NCBI GenBank assembly: GCA_035345875.1
Contig: DAORDH010000002.1
Coordinates: 62,001 to 126,000 of the forward strand
Length of the DNA: 64,000 nt
Direction of reading: 5' to 3'
Origin: UBA2033 sp035345875
GTDB lineage: Bacteria; Spirochaetota; Leptospiria; Leptospirales; Leptospiraceae
Positions 9,681-19,468 of the stretch are shown in pieces. Positions within the stretch are counted from its first letter, which is position 1. Every line of letters begins with the position of its first letter. The position numbers were made by a program, and so were the translations under genes. The notes below the pieces were generated by a model, which did no database searches, was not told the origin of the DNA, and saw only the letters and a list, made by a program, of their open reading frames with translations.

Positions 9681-10574
9681 TTAAATTTGATCTTGAAGGA
9701 TTTTCCATCTCATATTTCCAGAGGGCGAAGTTCCTCTCTCAAAAGAATGTTTACTCAACCAGTAAATGAAATTTCTTCTAGTGATTTCTGAAATAGAACC
9801 ATTTATATGAATAATCTCTAAGATTTCATAGAAATGAGAAAAATGCTTTATTGTATTCGCATAGGATGCAAGAAGAAATCGAACGGATAAAGTTAAATAC
9901 TCTATATAAACAGGTTCATATATTTTTCCAAGTGACCAGTTTGGGTGCATAATTTTTAAATTTAATTTTATTGGCTCCATCACAGGTGAGTAGTCAATTT
10001 CATCAAATAATTCTGAATACTTCTTAGGTCGATCATCTATCGTTTCTTCCAATTCAGTAATAAATAAACCTTTATCAAAAGTCTGCACTTCAAAATCAAT
10101 AATTTCCCCATCTGCACGAATTACATTCTTGATAGGAACAATCTTTGTAGAAAAATAAATACGATCAGTTGAAAAAGAAGGATGAGAGACCTGCGAAGCA
10201 GCCGAAATGATTTTATCTTTCGCACTACCTCCTAAATAAGCAGCGTCAATCTTAAAAATATAGAGATAATTATGACCACGAAGCGAGATTTCTCTTACTA
10301 AAGATATTTTCCCAGTTTCTCTCTTAGGTTTTTGTATTGGTAGAACACTACAACCTACCATCGCCTCTGGAATGTATTTAGATATTACCTTTAAAAATGG
10401 AAGAATATCTTTTTTAGTAAAATCCATATTTGAAATAGGAGGCAGAAGATATTCTTCTCTGAGTAATACATAGGGCGAGTGAAGATTATCTACGTAAATA
10501 TCAAAAGGAGCATTTGAACCATTCAGTCCCTTTAAAAAAGAATTTATTTCTTTTAAATCACTACTTGGAATCAC
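9681..10574 (-). CDS. Conserved-looking hypothetical protein, 297 residues
   Basis: Not recognised. A soluble protein without signal peptide or membrane spans, mixed alpha/beta in character. The GTG start (10574) lies inside the end of the MFS transporter gene, overlapping it by 14 bases, which argues for translational coupling. It sits in a tight minus-strand run: penicillin-binding protein, MFS transporter, this gene, membrane protein. Notable segments are LRGHNYLYIFKIDAAYLGGSA near 104-124 and the C-terminal FIYWLSKHSFERGTSPSGN. No catalytic motif can be assigned. Confidence 0.6.
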   Translation of the reverse strand: MIPSSDLKEINSFLKGLNGSNAPFDIYVDNLHSPYVLLREEYLLPPISNMDFTKKDILPFLKVISKYIPEAMVGCSVLPIQKPKRETGKISLVREISLRGHNYLYIFKIDAAYLGGSAKDKIISAASQVSHPSFSTDRIYFSTKIVPIKNVIRADGEIIDFEVQTFDKGLFITELEETIDDRPKKYSELFDEIDYSPVMEPIKLNLKIMHPNWSLGKIYEPVYIEYLTLSVRFLLASYANTIKHFSHFYEILEIIHINGSISEITRRNFIYWLSKHSFERGTSPSGNMRWKILQDQI

Positions 10575-11808
10575 TGTTTTCCTCTTTAAAATTTAGTTTT
10601 CTAAGTTTAGGTGCAAAAGCCCCTGTTATCATTACGATCAACATAGTCATAATCCCACCAAAAACGACAGACGGGATAGCTCCCATTATTTTTGCAGTCA
10701 CCCCAGACTCGAAAGCCCCTAACTCATTTGATGATCCAATGAAAATACTATTAACAGAGGCAACTCTACCTCTCATAGTCTCTGGTGTAAATGTCTGCAT
10801 AATAGTTGATCTAAGAACAACACTCACACTATCAAAAACCCCACTCATACCTAATAAGAAAACAGAAAGATAAAAGTTAGACGATATACCAAATAAAAGC
10901 ATACATACTCCAAAACCAGCCACTGCAATCAATAAAATTTGTCCTGCGTTTTCACGAGGTGGTTTATGAGCAAGTAAGATCGCCATGATAGATGCTCCAA
11001 AAGCTGGACTCGCTCTGAGTATGCCTAGACCTTCAGGTCCTACATTTAAAATGTCTTTTGCAAATACAGGAAGAAGTGCAACTGCACCTCCAAATAATAC
11101 TGCAAACATATCTAAACTCATAGCAGCAAGCATGACTTGATTTGAAAATACAAATCTAAATCCAGTAAATAGACTTTCAAAAATAGACTCACCTTGCTTT
11201 CTCTCAGGTAGAGGTTTTGGAAGTATTCTCATATAAAATACAATAGCCGCAATTAATAAAGATGCATCTACTGCATAAGCTAGAATCGGTCCATTGAACC
11301 CATAAAGAATTCCTCCAAGAGCAGGTCCGCACACAGCAGCTACTTGCCAAGCAATACTATTCCAAGCCGATGAATTTGGATAATAATGCTTGGGAACTAA
11401 TTGAGCCATAAAAGCAGCAAGCGTTGGATTTAAAAAACCTCTAGCAATGCCACTGATAAAAATAATTCCATAGATCGGATAAACATTGTTTGCCGGTAAA
11501 TTTAGAATGGAAGTGCTAAGTAACAAAAGAGAGGCAGAGCAAAAAAGTAAAACAAAATAACAAATCAATACAATCGTCTTTCTGTCTTTTAAATCCGCTA
11601 AATGTCCTGCAAAGAGTGCAACAGAGATTGCGGGGATAATTTCAAATAGCCCCACTAATCCTAAGGCTAATGGATCATTTGTTTTGTCAAATACCTGCCA
11701 GCCGACTACGACTGCTTGCACTTGAATTCCTACAACTGCTAGAAATCGTGCGATTACATAATTTCTAAAGTCTAGTATTCTTAGAACTGCGTAATTATCG
11801 TCTTTCAT
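10561..11808 (-). CDS. MFS transporter (DHA3/EntS-like)
   Basis: A 415-residue polytopic protein with about twelve hydrophobic segments. The MFS motif A between helices 2 and 3 is visible as GHLADLKDRKTIV (about residues 69-81), and the second half repeats the pattern near SSNFYLSVFLLGMSGVFDSVSV and MRGRVASVNSIFIGSSNELG. The MRGRVxSvnxxxxgxxnelG stretch and overall layout fit the DHA3 drug/siderophore exporter group (EntS-like). Substrate unknown; export from the cytoplasm is inferred from the family. The ATG overlaps the stop of the penicillin-binding protein gene by one base (TAATG), and its end overlaps the next gene. Confidence 0.85.
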   Translation of the reverse strand: MKDDNYAVLRILDFRNYVIARFLAVVGIQVQAVVVGWQVFDKTNDPLALGLVGLFEIIPAISVALFAGHLADLKDRKTIVLICYFVLLFCSASLLLLSTSILNLPANNVYPIYGIIFISGIARGFLNPTLAAFMAQLVPKHYYPNSSAWNSIAWQVAAVCGPALGGILYGFNGPILAYAVDASLLIAAIVFYMRILPKPLPERKQGESIFESLFTGFRFVFSNQVMLAAMSLDMFAVLFGGAVALLPVFAKDILNVGPEGLGILRASPAFGASIMAILLAHKPPRENAGQILLIAVAGFGVCMLLFGISSNFYLSVFLLGMSGVFDSVSVVLRSTIMQTFTPETMRGRVASVNSIFIGSSNELGAFESGVTAKIMGAIPSVVFGGIMTMLIVMITGAFAPKLRKLNFKEENSDSK

Positions 11809-14249
11809 TAATCAGCTTTTATTTTAAATGGCTTTTTATTTTTCTCAATCTCTTCGTCTGAGATCTTATATTCATCTTGTAAAAATTCTCTAAAATCAAT
11901 TGCCTTATCGTGATCTCTATCTCCATCACACTGTCTATTCCAAGGAACAGATCGCATAACTCCATCCACCATAGCAGGCTTTAAATAGAGTGCTCCCCCA
12001 ACGGGACAAACTCCAGGCTTAGGAGACAAACCGTTATGCGCACAAACTCCGCCAGCAGCAACTCCTTCTGGCATTGGATCTGCTCCATCTGCATTCTTAA
12101 ATTGTGGATACTCTTGATTCTCATACCATCTTGCATAAATTCGCCCCCAAACAGGAACCGCTGTTAAAGCAGCTGTCATACCAGGACCAAGTGAAATAGA
12201 GTTTTTATCATAGCCCATCCAGAACACAGAAGTAAGTTTTGGATCAAATCCACAATACCAAACATTCGTAAAAGAACTTGTAGAACCAGTTTTACCGCCG
12301 GAAACGCCATTGTATTTTGCTTCTCTTAGAGCCGTTGTAGGAGTTCCACTATCGGCAACCCCTTGTAGCATTTTCCTTACAATCCAAGCAGTGCTTTCTG
12401 GAATAACTTGAATTGTTCCATTTGCAACTTTAGCAGCAAGTTCCTTTTGAACAATTAACTCTTTATTAAAAACGATTTGTCCTGTTTGATTTTTCACATA
12501 ACGCACAGAAAAAGGAATTACATCTCTGCCTTTATTTGATATGATCGAATAGCCAAGAGCCATCTCATACGGAGTAAGTTCTGCAACTCCTAAGGCTAGA
12601 GTTGGGTTATCCGGGAAACGACGCTTATTTGCTTTTGTCAATTTAGAGGCAAAGTCAATGATAGCAGGTCCCCCAACTTTAAAGAAAATTTGAACAGAAA
12701 CAATATTGAGAGATAAAGCAAGAGCTCTATATGCAGGAACCATTCCTTTAAAATCTCCAGTAGAATCTTCCGGCGCCCAACCATGCCCCTCATCATTTAA
12801 AGTAGTGAGCGGAGCATCCATTATACCGGTTCCACTAGAAATTACTCTTTCATTGATAGCAGCACCATATACATAAGGTTTAAAGGAAGATCCCGTCTGA
12901 CGTCTTGCTTGCATTGCACGATTAAATTGGTTCTTAGGAGTAAACTTTGAACCTCCTACCATTGTTTGAATGTAACCTGTTCCGGGTTCGATTGTAATAA
13001 ATGCACCCTCTACGTGTAGATTTTTAGTAAACACTGCAGTGCGTTTTCTAAATTCACCAATTGCAGAAGCCTCATTCTCAATTGGAGTCATGGCAGTCAA
13101 AATATCAAGTGCATCACTAAGTTCATTCTCAAGCGTATTACGATAATTAGCCGCTTCATCGAATTTACTAATCTCCATTGGAGCGATAGGGAAAATACTT
13201 CCCAAAAGTCCATAGAGTCCAACGAGTTGTCCATCCACCCCTGCTTTAAAAGAATTGCTTAAACCAAAAGATGTCTTATCATAATGTGTTAATGCTTTTT
13301 TCACCTCATCTTCTGCAATCTCCTGCTTACGAAGGTCAAGTGTCGTGTAAACTTTTAAACCACCAGTATAAACTAAATCTTCTCCTAAATCAGCAAGAAG
13401 TTGCTTACGAACATGTTCTGTAAAATAGGGAGCTCTATCTAATTTGGTTCCCCATGTAGATCGAGATGGGGATTGAGTAATGACGATAGGCCAATATCTT
13501 TGCCAAAATTCTTCATGCATTGCTTGGATACTTTCTTTTTTAAGAAATCCATTTTCAGACATCAAACGAAGAACCGTTAGGTGAGCTTTCTTTGCAGCTT
13601 GTGGATTTTTATAAGGCGAATATTGAACTGGCGCCTTAGGAAGTCTCGCGAGCATAGCCGCTTCTGCCACATCTAAATCTTGCACATCCTTTGAAAAATA
13701 GACAGAAGACGCAGTAGAAAGTCCAGTCGATCCATGACCTAAATAAACTAAGTTAAAATAAATTTCTAAGATTTCTTCTTTGGAATATTCCTGCTCAATT
13801 TGTAGAGTAAGTAACGCTTCAATGAACTTACGAGTAAAACTTTTTTTCGAATTTTTTAAAATTGCTTTGGATAATTGTTGTGTGATTGTAGAACCACCCT
13901 GCTTCACTTTCAAGTGAATCAAATTAATAAATCCCGCTCGAATAATCGCCTTAAAATCAATTCCAAAGTGATTGTAAAAATTATTATCTTCCACAGAAAT
14001 AAAGGCATGAATAACGTGAGGCGGTATATCTTGGTATCTAAGTAACTCTTGTCTATGTCTATACAATTCTGCAAATGGAATTCCATTTAGATCATAAAGC
14101 TTTGTAGGAGTAGTTGGTAGATAGGTAGCCAGTTTTGTAAGCTCCTCTCCTCTATCTACTTCCGATAAAATATAACCAAAGAATCCCCCAGAAAGTAAGG
14201 CTAAAGTAAGTAGTATAATAACAGAAGTTCGAATGCTCTTTTTATTCAT
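11808..14249 (-). CDS. Class A penicillin-binding protein (PBP1A-type transglycosylase/transpeptidase)
   Basis: An 813-residue bifunctional peptidoglycan synthase anchored by one N-terminal helix (about 9-29). The GT51 glycosyltransferase domain carries its catalytic Glu in SVEDNNFYNH (Glu87), then GGSTITQQLSK (118-128) and YLGHGSTGL. The transpeptidase domain has all three penicillin-binding motifs: SSFK (454-457, acyl Ser454), SLN (513-515) and KTG (653-655). The length is typical. It polymerises lipid II and cross-links stem peptides in the periplasm. The start is supported by GGAG five bases before ATG 14249. It heads a run continuing into the MFS transporter. The C-terminal tail has a Cys-containing GGVCAHNG/GVCPVGG region and an acidic DGDRDHDKAIDF stretch resembling a calcium-binding loop, unusual for the family. 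Confidence 0.93.
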   Translation of the reverse strand: MNKKSIRTSVIILLTLALLSGGFFGYILSEVDRGEELTKLATYLPTTPTKLYDLNGIPFAELYRHRQELLRYQDIPPHVIHAFISVEDNNFYNHFGIDFKAIIRAGFINLIHLKVKQGGSTITQQLSKAILKNSKKSFTRKFIEALLTLQIEQEYSKEEILEIYFNLVYLGHGSTGLSTASSVYFSKDVQDLDVAEAAMLARLPKAPVQYSPYKNPQAAKKAHLTVLRLMSENGFLKKESIQAMHEEFWQRYWPIVITQSPSRSTWGTKLDRAPYFTEHVRKQLLADLGEDLVYTGGLKVYTTLDLRKQEIAEDEVKKALTHYDKTSFGLSNSFKAGVDGQLVGLYGLLGSIFPIAPMEISKFDEAANYRNTLENELSDALDILTAMTPIENEASAIGEFRKRTAVFTKNLHVEGAFITIEPGTGYIQTMVGGSKFTPKNQFNRAMQARRQTGSSFKPYVYGAAINERVISSGTGIMDAPLTTLNDEGHGWAPEDSTGDFKGMVPAYRALALSLNIVSVQIFFKVGGPAIIDFASKLTKANKRRFPDNPTLALGVAELTPYEMALGYSIISNKGRDVIPFSVRYVKNQTGQIVFNKELIVQKELAAKVANGTIQVIPESTAWIVRKMLQGVADSGTPTTALREAKYNGVSGGKTGSTSSFTNVWYCGFDPKLTSVFWMGYDKNSISLGPGMTAALTAVPVWGRIYARWYENQEYPQFKNADGADPMPEGVAAGGVCAHNGLSPKPGVCPVGGALYLKPAMVDGVMRSVPWNRQCDGDRDHDKAIDFREFLQDEYKISDEEIEKNKKPFKIKAD

Positions 14250-14282
14250 ATTACTCCATTTTTCAAAAAGGGAATGCTTCGG

Positions 14283-14398
14283 CTAGAAATTTTTCTAGTG
14301 AATCTAGCGGTTAAAAGCAATCAAATCGGCATTTCCCCCCATAGAGCATCTAGAGTAGAGCAGTAGTAGGATGGTTCCTAAATGGAAGACTCTATGGG
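14283..14398. repeat. Inverted repeats in the leader of the PBP operon
   Basis: Between the DUF2804 gene's stop and the PBP start there is a perfect 9-base inverted repeat CCCATAGAG (14338-14346) / CTCTATGGG (14390-14398) enclosing 43 bases, and a short palindrome CTAGAAATTTTTCTAG (14283-14298). There is no T run, so neither is a classic terminator. They could form leader RNA structure for the PBP transcript or bind a regulator. Confidence 0.45.
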
Positions 14399-14452
14399 AT
14401 CAATTTTATAGAGAAAAGTTTATTTCTGATCAATGATTTTATAGAGTAAAAA

Positions 14453-15499
14453 TTAATAATGATTCAAAACATCTTCTGCAAATCCCAAGAAGTTTTTCAG
14501 CTCTACTCTTTCTCCCGAATCTAAAAAAACACTCCCATTAAATAATCCAAATACCTGATGTTGAATTGATTTCAAAATCCCTAAATTTAAACAGGAAGAT
14601 CGGTCTACAATCGGAGTAAAATCTAAATCCAAACGATTGTCATTACTTGTAAATTTCCAAGGAGCTAAATAGTTTTTTGTATCTATCTGAAAAGAAACTA
14701 AATCCAATTTATGGATTTTATTCTCATAAATTAAAACATTTTCACTAGCTGGACTTCTATCTGAAAAGCCATAGCCAAGATTAAATCCAAAGGGTTTCTC
14801 TCCAATCAGTCCTGATCCAGAACTCCAATACCATCGGTTTTTATAAGTCCAAACTCCTCTTCCCCAATCAAGTGCTCCAAAGTTTTTTTTGGGGTCAAAG
14901 CTATAAGTTTTATTTCCAAATCTAAAACCACCGGAAGCAGGCATACAATTGATCTTTGTGTTATAATAAAATGCCCTTCTATTTTCTTTCCAAGATGTAG
15001 CGATTGTCATTGATTCTAAGTCTTCTGGCTCTGTAAGAACTATCGTCCCTTCTAATCCTTTCCCACCCTCCTCCTCTTTAAATAAAGGAGAAGAAAACTC
15101 CAAAGTTCGAATTCCTTTTGTCATAGTAAATTTAAGGGAAAGTTTTTTATCAGAGAAAGAGACTTGACCTATATTGTTTTTACTAGGAAAATTTGTTTTT
15201 CCCAATGGAAGAATACTCAGAGTATCCACTTGCTGAAATGTTTTTTTCTTAAAATCTAAAAAGCAAATTGCAAAAAGACCTGCATATCCCAAATCGCTCA
15301 TTGTGAATGTAATTCCGAATTCACCGTCAGGCGACAGAACTGAGTAGTAATCCCACTCTTTGATTCTAAATTTTGAGGCTTTTAAATTTGATCGATCATA
15401 TTGCCAATAGGGACTTCGCGCCCAACCTTCTTTTGATAAATATCCCTCCTCATCATGTAGAGGGATAGAAGATGTAATTTCAATTTGTTGATTGTTCAT
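14453..15499 (-). CDS. DUF2804 domain-containing protein
   Basis: A 348-residue protein matching the DUF2804 family (PF10974 type) as I know it: early GWARSPYWQYDRS, then KEWDYYSVLSPDGEFGITF, and the Trp-rich DWGRGVWTYKNRWYWSSGSG near residues 214-233. The family is a predicted lipocalin-like/beta-barrel fold of unknown function. There is no signal peptide. The ATG lies one base after the stop of the LamG-like lipoprotein gene, so the two are co-transcribed, possibly with a shared envelope or lipid-related role (inference). Confidence 0.8.
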   Translation of the reverse strand: MNNQQIEITSSIPLHDEEGYLSKEGWARSPYWQYDRSNLKASKFRIKEWDYYSVLSPDGEFGITFTMSDLGYAGLFAICFLDFKKKTFQQVDTLSILPLGKTNFPSKNNIGQVSFSDKKLSLKFTMTKGIRTLEFSSPLFKEEEGGKGLEGTIVLTEPEDLESMTIATSWKENRRAFYYNTKINCMPASGGFRFGNKTYSFDPKKNFGALDWGRGVWTYKNRWYWSSGSGLIGEKPFGFNLGYGFSDRSPASENVLIYENKIHKLDLVSFQIDTKNYLAPWKFTSNDNRLDLDFTPIVDRSSCLNLGILKSIQHQVFGLFNGSVFLDSGERVELKNFLGFAEDVLNHY

Positions 15500-15500
15500 T

Positions 15501-16619
15501 TTATATTCCGCAGCTAGTATTTGTAGAAATTAAATTATACTTTGCTCTTAAATAACAAAATATTTTATCAATCTCAGTTTGCGATAATGCTGTATTAAAG
15601 AAAAGGACTTCGGCAAAATCAGCGTCTAAATTCCCATTTGGTAAATAAGATGTTCCAGGAGAGGCACCCCCCACATAATTAAAGTTTCCACCGGTAGCCG
15701 CAATCACTCCCTTTAAATCTCCATTCCAAATTTCATTCACAGTAGCACCTTGTATCTGAATACTCCCAATCGCAACGAAAGAACTCCTATCAATGACAGC
15801 ACCAGAAGTTTGTGAGCAAGATACTCCATTTCTACATTGTAGATATTGACCACTCGGATCAGTCAAAGCCATTTCTCGTCCATTCGATCCATTTATATTT
15901 AGGATCGTTGTTCCTGCCGCATTTGTTTGAATTAATTTAAAGACAAAGAAAAAAGAGGCATTGTCATCGATATATAAATTCACTCCACCAGATGAGATCA
16001 CCATATTCTGAATCGTAGCTTGTCGAAACTGTAGTGCAGGAAGCCCATTTACTTGGTTTGTCCTATAGGTAGGTTGCTTGGAAGCAGTTGCCTGTGTAAA
16101 ATGATTTCCATAACCACTCATATCCGGCCAAGTAGAAACAAGTGCTCCATCACTCAATGCTAGAGAGTCTGCTTTCAACCAAATGACAAGAGAACCTCCT
16201 CCATAGGTGCGTGGCGCAGTCAATGTAACTGTATAATTTTTTGTGCTTCCATCTTCTGCTGTAACAACATAAGTTAGATTAGAACTATATGAATTAGAAG
16301 TTACATCACTAACTTGATTAATTCCTGCCACTGTTACTGTCTTTCCCGTTGTCGTAAATCGAGCCACCAAAGGGGAAAAACTAGTGAGTGTGTCTGATGC
16401 CAAACTAATTTGAGTTCCATTGATAATTCCAGTAATACCCAAAGATGGAATTGAATAGGCAGTTATATCTTTACTTGTGCTAAGTGGAGTAGCTGTTGGA
16501 ATAGAAGATCCTGTTGCATTTACGTTGTTTCTAGGCAAAACAAAATATTCAAGAGGACTTCTTTTTAAACTAGGCTTACAATTAAGGATAAGGATCAGTA
16601 TGAATAAAAGGAAACGCAC
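15501..16619 (-). CDS. Lipoprotein with cadherin-like/DUF5018-type and LamG-like domains
   Basis: A 372-residue predicted lipoprotein with an unusually short signal ending in lipobox LILNC (Cys14; Asn before the Cys, acceptable in spirochaetes). Residues about 50-135 form a beta-sandwich segment (SIPSLGITGIINGTQI to EDGSTKNYTVTLTAP) like the DUF5018/cadherin-like beta repeats of bacterial surface proteins. Residues about 143-360 (LVIWLKADSL, DMSGYGNHFTQAT, FAEVLFFNTALSQTEIDKI) match a LamG/concanavalin-A-like lectin domain; the final phrase is typical of such domains. A surface binding role is inferred. The start is GTG 16619 with only a distant purine tract, so it is less certain. Co-transcribed with the DUF2804 gene one base downstream. 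Confidence 0.7.
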   Translation of the reverse strand: MRFLLFILILILNCKPSLKRSPLEYFVLPRNNVNATGSSIPTATPLSTSKDITAYSIPSLGITGIINGTQISLASDTLTSFSPLVARFTTTGKTVTVAGINQVSDVTSNSYSSNLTYVVTAEDGSTKNYTVTLTAPRTYGGGSLVIWLKADSLALSDGALVSTWPDMSGYGNHFTQATASKQPTYRTNQVNGLPALQFRQATIQNMVISSGGVNLYIDDNASFFFVFKLIQTNAAGTTILNINGSNGREMALTDPSGQYLQCRNGVSCSQTSGAVIDRSSFVAIGSIQIQGATVNEIWNGDLKGVIAATGGNFNYVGGASPGTSYLPNGNLDADFAEVLFFNTALSQTEIDKIFCYLRAKYNLISTNTSCGI

Positions 16620-16909
16620 AGCAAAAACATATTCCTTAAAAAGTAAATTGTAAACTATTTATCTATTGAATCTAAGAAATATTTTGTTTTTATTTATAAC
16701 TCAGAAAGCAGATAATTTAAATCAAAATGGTTTATCTAAATCAAATATTTATATTTAGCAATTTACCAGTTCGCTGAAATCTATAAAAACCTTCAAATTG
16801 ATTTCAATAAATTTGAAAACGATAGTCATTTAGGTTATAGTGAAATTTTTACTCAATTAATAGGCTTGACCTTTATTTTTAAATTAAAAACTTTACCTTT
16901 GGAGGGTTA

Positions 16910-17986
16910 ATGAAACCAAGAGAGCAAGATGACTCCTTTAAAATCATGGCAGACAATGCACCTGTTATGATCTGGATCGCTGAAACTAATAAACTTTGCA
17001 CTTACTTTAATAAACCTTGGCTTACATTTACAGGAAGAACCCTCGAACAAGAGTATGGAAATGGTTGGGCAGAAGGTGTGCACCCTGATGATATGGATCG
17101 CTGTCTAAATATCTATATAACAGCCTTTGATAAAAGAGAATCCTTTCGTATGCAATATCGTCTAAGAAGACATGATGGAGAATATCGTTGGATTCTAGAT
17201 ACAGGAAATCCTTGGAATGACAATGATGGAAACTTTGCTGGATATGCAGGATCTTGTATTGATATTACAGAAATGGTAGAATCTAAACGACTCTTAGAAA
17301 AAGCGAATCAGGAACTATTAGAATTTAATTACAGATTATCTCATGATCTAGTAGCACCAATCAAAACAGTTAGAGGATTACTCGAATTATCCGCAATCAG
17401 CATCAAAGACCAAGACTGGACAAACCTAACTGATTATCATGATAAAATCAAACAACCAATACAGAAATTAGAAATGTTAATTCAAAATATTTTAGAATTA
17501 TCAAAAGTGGATGCTCTAGATCAAAACCCTGAGAGTCTTAATTTACAAGAAATTATTTCCAAAATCCAGAATTCATTTCAACAAGAATTAGATAATAAAA
17601 AAATCGAAATAGAAATCGAATTGGAAGCAAATCTAATCACAACCTACCCATCTAGGTTAAAAGAAATTATTAAAAAAATATTAGAAAATTCTATTCAATT
17701 TTATGATCCAAACAAAGAAAAACATTGGATTAAAATACATTCCAAATATGATATAAAAAATAATTTAATAGTAACGATAGCCGATAATGGAATAGGATTT
17801 GATTCTGAATACAGTGAGCGTATTTTTGATATGTTCTTTCGTGCTCATTCCTTGCAAGTCAATGGAAATGGTTTAGGTTTATATGTTGTTAAGAAACATA
17901 TTGAAAAAATGGAAGGATCAATAAAGGTTCTTTCATCTAGAAATGATACTATCTTTCAAGTCATCTTACCAAATCTGAAAATATGA
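16910..17986 (+). CDS. PAS-domain sensor histidine kinase
   Basis: A 358-residue soluble kinase. A PAS/PAC domain (about 10-125; MADNAPVMIWIAETNKLCTY, WAEGVHPDD, then GYAGSCIDITE) precedes the dimerisation helix with His145 in YRLSHDLVAPIKT. The ATPase domain has the N box with Asn260 (LENSIQFY), G1 box ADNGIGF (Asp292) and G2 box GNGLGLYVV. There are no membrane spans, so it should sense a cytosolic signal or small ligand. A good Shine-Dalgarno GGAGGG lies four bases before ATG 16910. Its last four bases overlap the single-domain response regulator (ATGA), its obvious partner. Confidence 0.88.
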   Translation: MKPREQDDSFKIMADNAPVMIWIAETNKLCTYFNKPWLTFTGRTLEQEYGNGWAEGVHPDDMDRCLNIYITAFDKRESFRMQYRLRRHDGEYRWILDTGNPWNDNDGNFAGYAGSCIDITEMVESKRLLEKANQELLEFNYRLSHDLVAPIKTVRGLLELSAISIKDQDWTNLTDYHDKIKQPIQKLEMLIQNILELSKVDALDQNPESLNLQEIISKIQNSFQQELDNKKIEIEIELEANLITTYPSRLKEIIKKILENSIQFYDPNKEKHWIKIHSKYDIKNNLIVTIADNGIGFDSEYSERIFDMFFRAHSLQVNGNGLGLYVVKKHIEKMEGSIKVLSSRNDTIFQVILPNLKI

Positions 17987-18423
17987 ATAAAAAAATTGTA
18001 GACTCGGTATTAATTGTAGATGATGACAGTTTAGAGTTCTTCATTGCAAAAAAATTATTAGAAAGCACAAAGTGTTTCAAATCTATCTATTCCGCAGCAA
18101 ACGGGAAAGAGGCTTTGCATTTATTTCAAAACTATGAGGAATCTACTCAAAAACATCCAAATGCATTCCCTCCTTCTCTAATCCTGCTCGATATAAATAT
18201 GCCAGCTATGAATGGATTTGAATTTTTAGAAGAATACCAAAGTTTTACGACTGCAAAATCTGAACTACCGATTCCAATCATTATTATGTTTACAAGCTCA
18301 GATGAAGAAATTGATAAAAATAGGGCTACTAAATTTCCTATCGTAAGAGATTATTTAGTAAAGCCCTTAACATTCGAAAAAGCACTCAAGCTAGCTGATA
18401 TTTACGGAACGCCTACCGAATAA
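17983..18423 (+). CDS. Single-domain response regulator (CheY/Rcp1-like)
   Basis: A 146-residue stand-alone receiver. It has the acidic pair in IVDDDS (Asp13, Asp14), phospho-acceptor Asp70 in LILLDINMPAMNGF, switch residues in MFTSSD (Thr104) and the conserved Lys127 in YLVKPL. There is no output domain, so it must act by protein-protein contact or relay phosphate. The insert before the phospho-Asp (NYEESTQKHPNAFPP) resembles the Rcp1 group that pairs with PAS/phytochrome-like kinases. Translationally coupled to the upstream kinase by a 4-base overlap; convergent with the next gene 38 bases away. Confidence 0.88.
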   Translation: MNKKIVDSVLIVDDDSLEFFIAKKLLESTKCFKSIYSAANGKEALHLFQNYEESTQKHPNAFPPSLILLDINMPAMNGFEFLEEYQSFTTAKSELPIPIIIMFTSSDEEIDKNRATKFPIVRDYLVKPLTFEKALKLADIYGTPTE

Positions 18424-18461
18424 CGCTTCCATCTAATCTGATTCTAATGCGTTTTCTCTAA

Positions 18462-19310
18462 TTAGACCGCAAGTTTTAAATTTGCTTTTTCGACATGGTA
18501 TTTTTCAAAAAAATATACAGCTAGATGATTGTTCTCTACCTGATCTGGATGAAAATCTGGCCTCATATAATTTGCTATTTCTTTTCCCAATGTTTTAGCT
18601 AAATCCAAAAAATGAACTAAGAAATCCCAAAACTCAATAGGACTGATCCAAGTTCCTTTTTTCATTTCCTGGAGCATAAAAAAAGCAAATCCTACTAAGG
18701 TATAAAAGCTAAGTGTTGCTGTTGCATGTATAAGCCCTCTCATTCGAAGCAGATAACTGTTATCAACTTCTTGCAATACATCAAATGCGACAGACTTATG
18801 TTCAATTTCCTCAGACGCATGCCAAAGAAGCATTTTCTTCATGTCTTCCGGAACACCTTCTAATTCTTTTAGATTATTAAACGCAAATTCAGCAATACTT
18901 GCGGTATAATGTTCGAGAGCAACTGTAACGGCTAATGCGTGTTTTGTGCCAAATATTTTTTCTAGATTTGGTTCTAGCCAGCCATAAGAACTAGAATTAT
19001 AGAAGTTTAAGAAAGTATTTATATCATATCCTTTCTTTTCTAGTGATTCCCAAAACTTTTTATGCTCATTTCCATGTGTTACTTCCTGTGCGATGAATGC
19101 TTTGATTCTTTTTTTTAACTCTGGATCGTTTACATAGTCTTCATGTGATTTAACTGCACGAATAAAATATTTTTCTCCATCTGGAAATATCAAATGGAAA
19201 CTATTCACAAAATGCGTAATGAAATAATTCCCTTTGAAATAATTATTTGGTAATTCTTTTTGTAATCCAAAATCTACATGTCTTACTTTAATAGTTTTAT
19301 CATTTGCCAT
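18462..19310 (-). CDS. Predicted metal-dependent hydrolase (PF10118-like, ferritin-like di-iron fold)
   Basis: A 282-residue protein of the 'predicted metal-dependent hydrolase' family. Candidate metal ligands follow a ferritin-like pattern: QEVTHGNEH near residues 94-102, ALEHYT near 152-157, and WHASEEIEHKSVAFDV near 184-199. A hydrophobic stretch near 210-233 suggests membrane contact. The reaction is not established for the family; neighbouring regulators of this family are often AraC-type, as here. The divergent AraC-family regulator starts 158 bases away, and the shared intergenic region (19311-19468) could hold its operator. That regulation is inference. Confidence 0.75.
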   Translation of the reverse strand: MANDKTIKVRHVDFGLQKELPNNYFKGNYFITHFVNSFHLIFPDGEKYFIRAVKSHEDYVNDPELKKRIKAFIAQEVTHGNEHKKFWESLEKKGYDINTFLNFYNSSSYGWLEPNLEKIFGTKHALAVTVALEHYTASIAEFAFNNLKELEGVPEDMKKMLLWHASEEIEHKSVAFDVLQEVDNSYLLRMRGLIHATATLSFYTLVGFAFFMLQEMKKGTWISPIEFWDFLVHFLDLAKTLGKEIANYMRPDFHPDQVENNHLAVYFFEKYHVEKANLKLAV

Positions 19311-19468
19311 TGATAATCTCCTGTTTTTATTATTCTAGTCTAAATTCTTTCATTCGTCGGCGGGAATTATAATTACTTACAAAAAAAATTGTCTCAAATT
19401 ATAATTTAGAACACAGTCTTTTCTTTTTTGTTTGCTCAATAGATAAGCTAAGTCATTTTGTAATTTAT

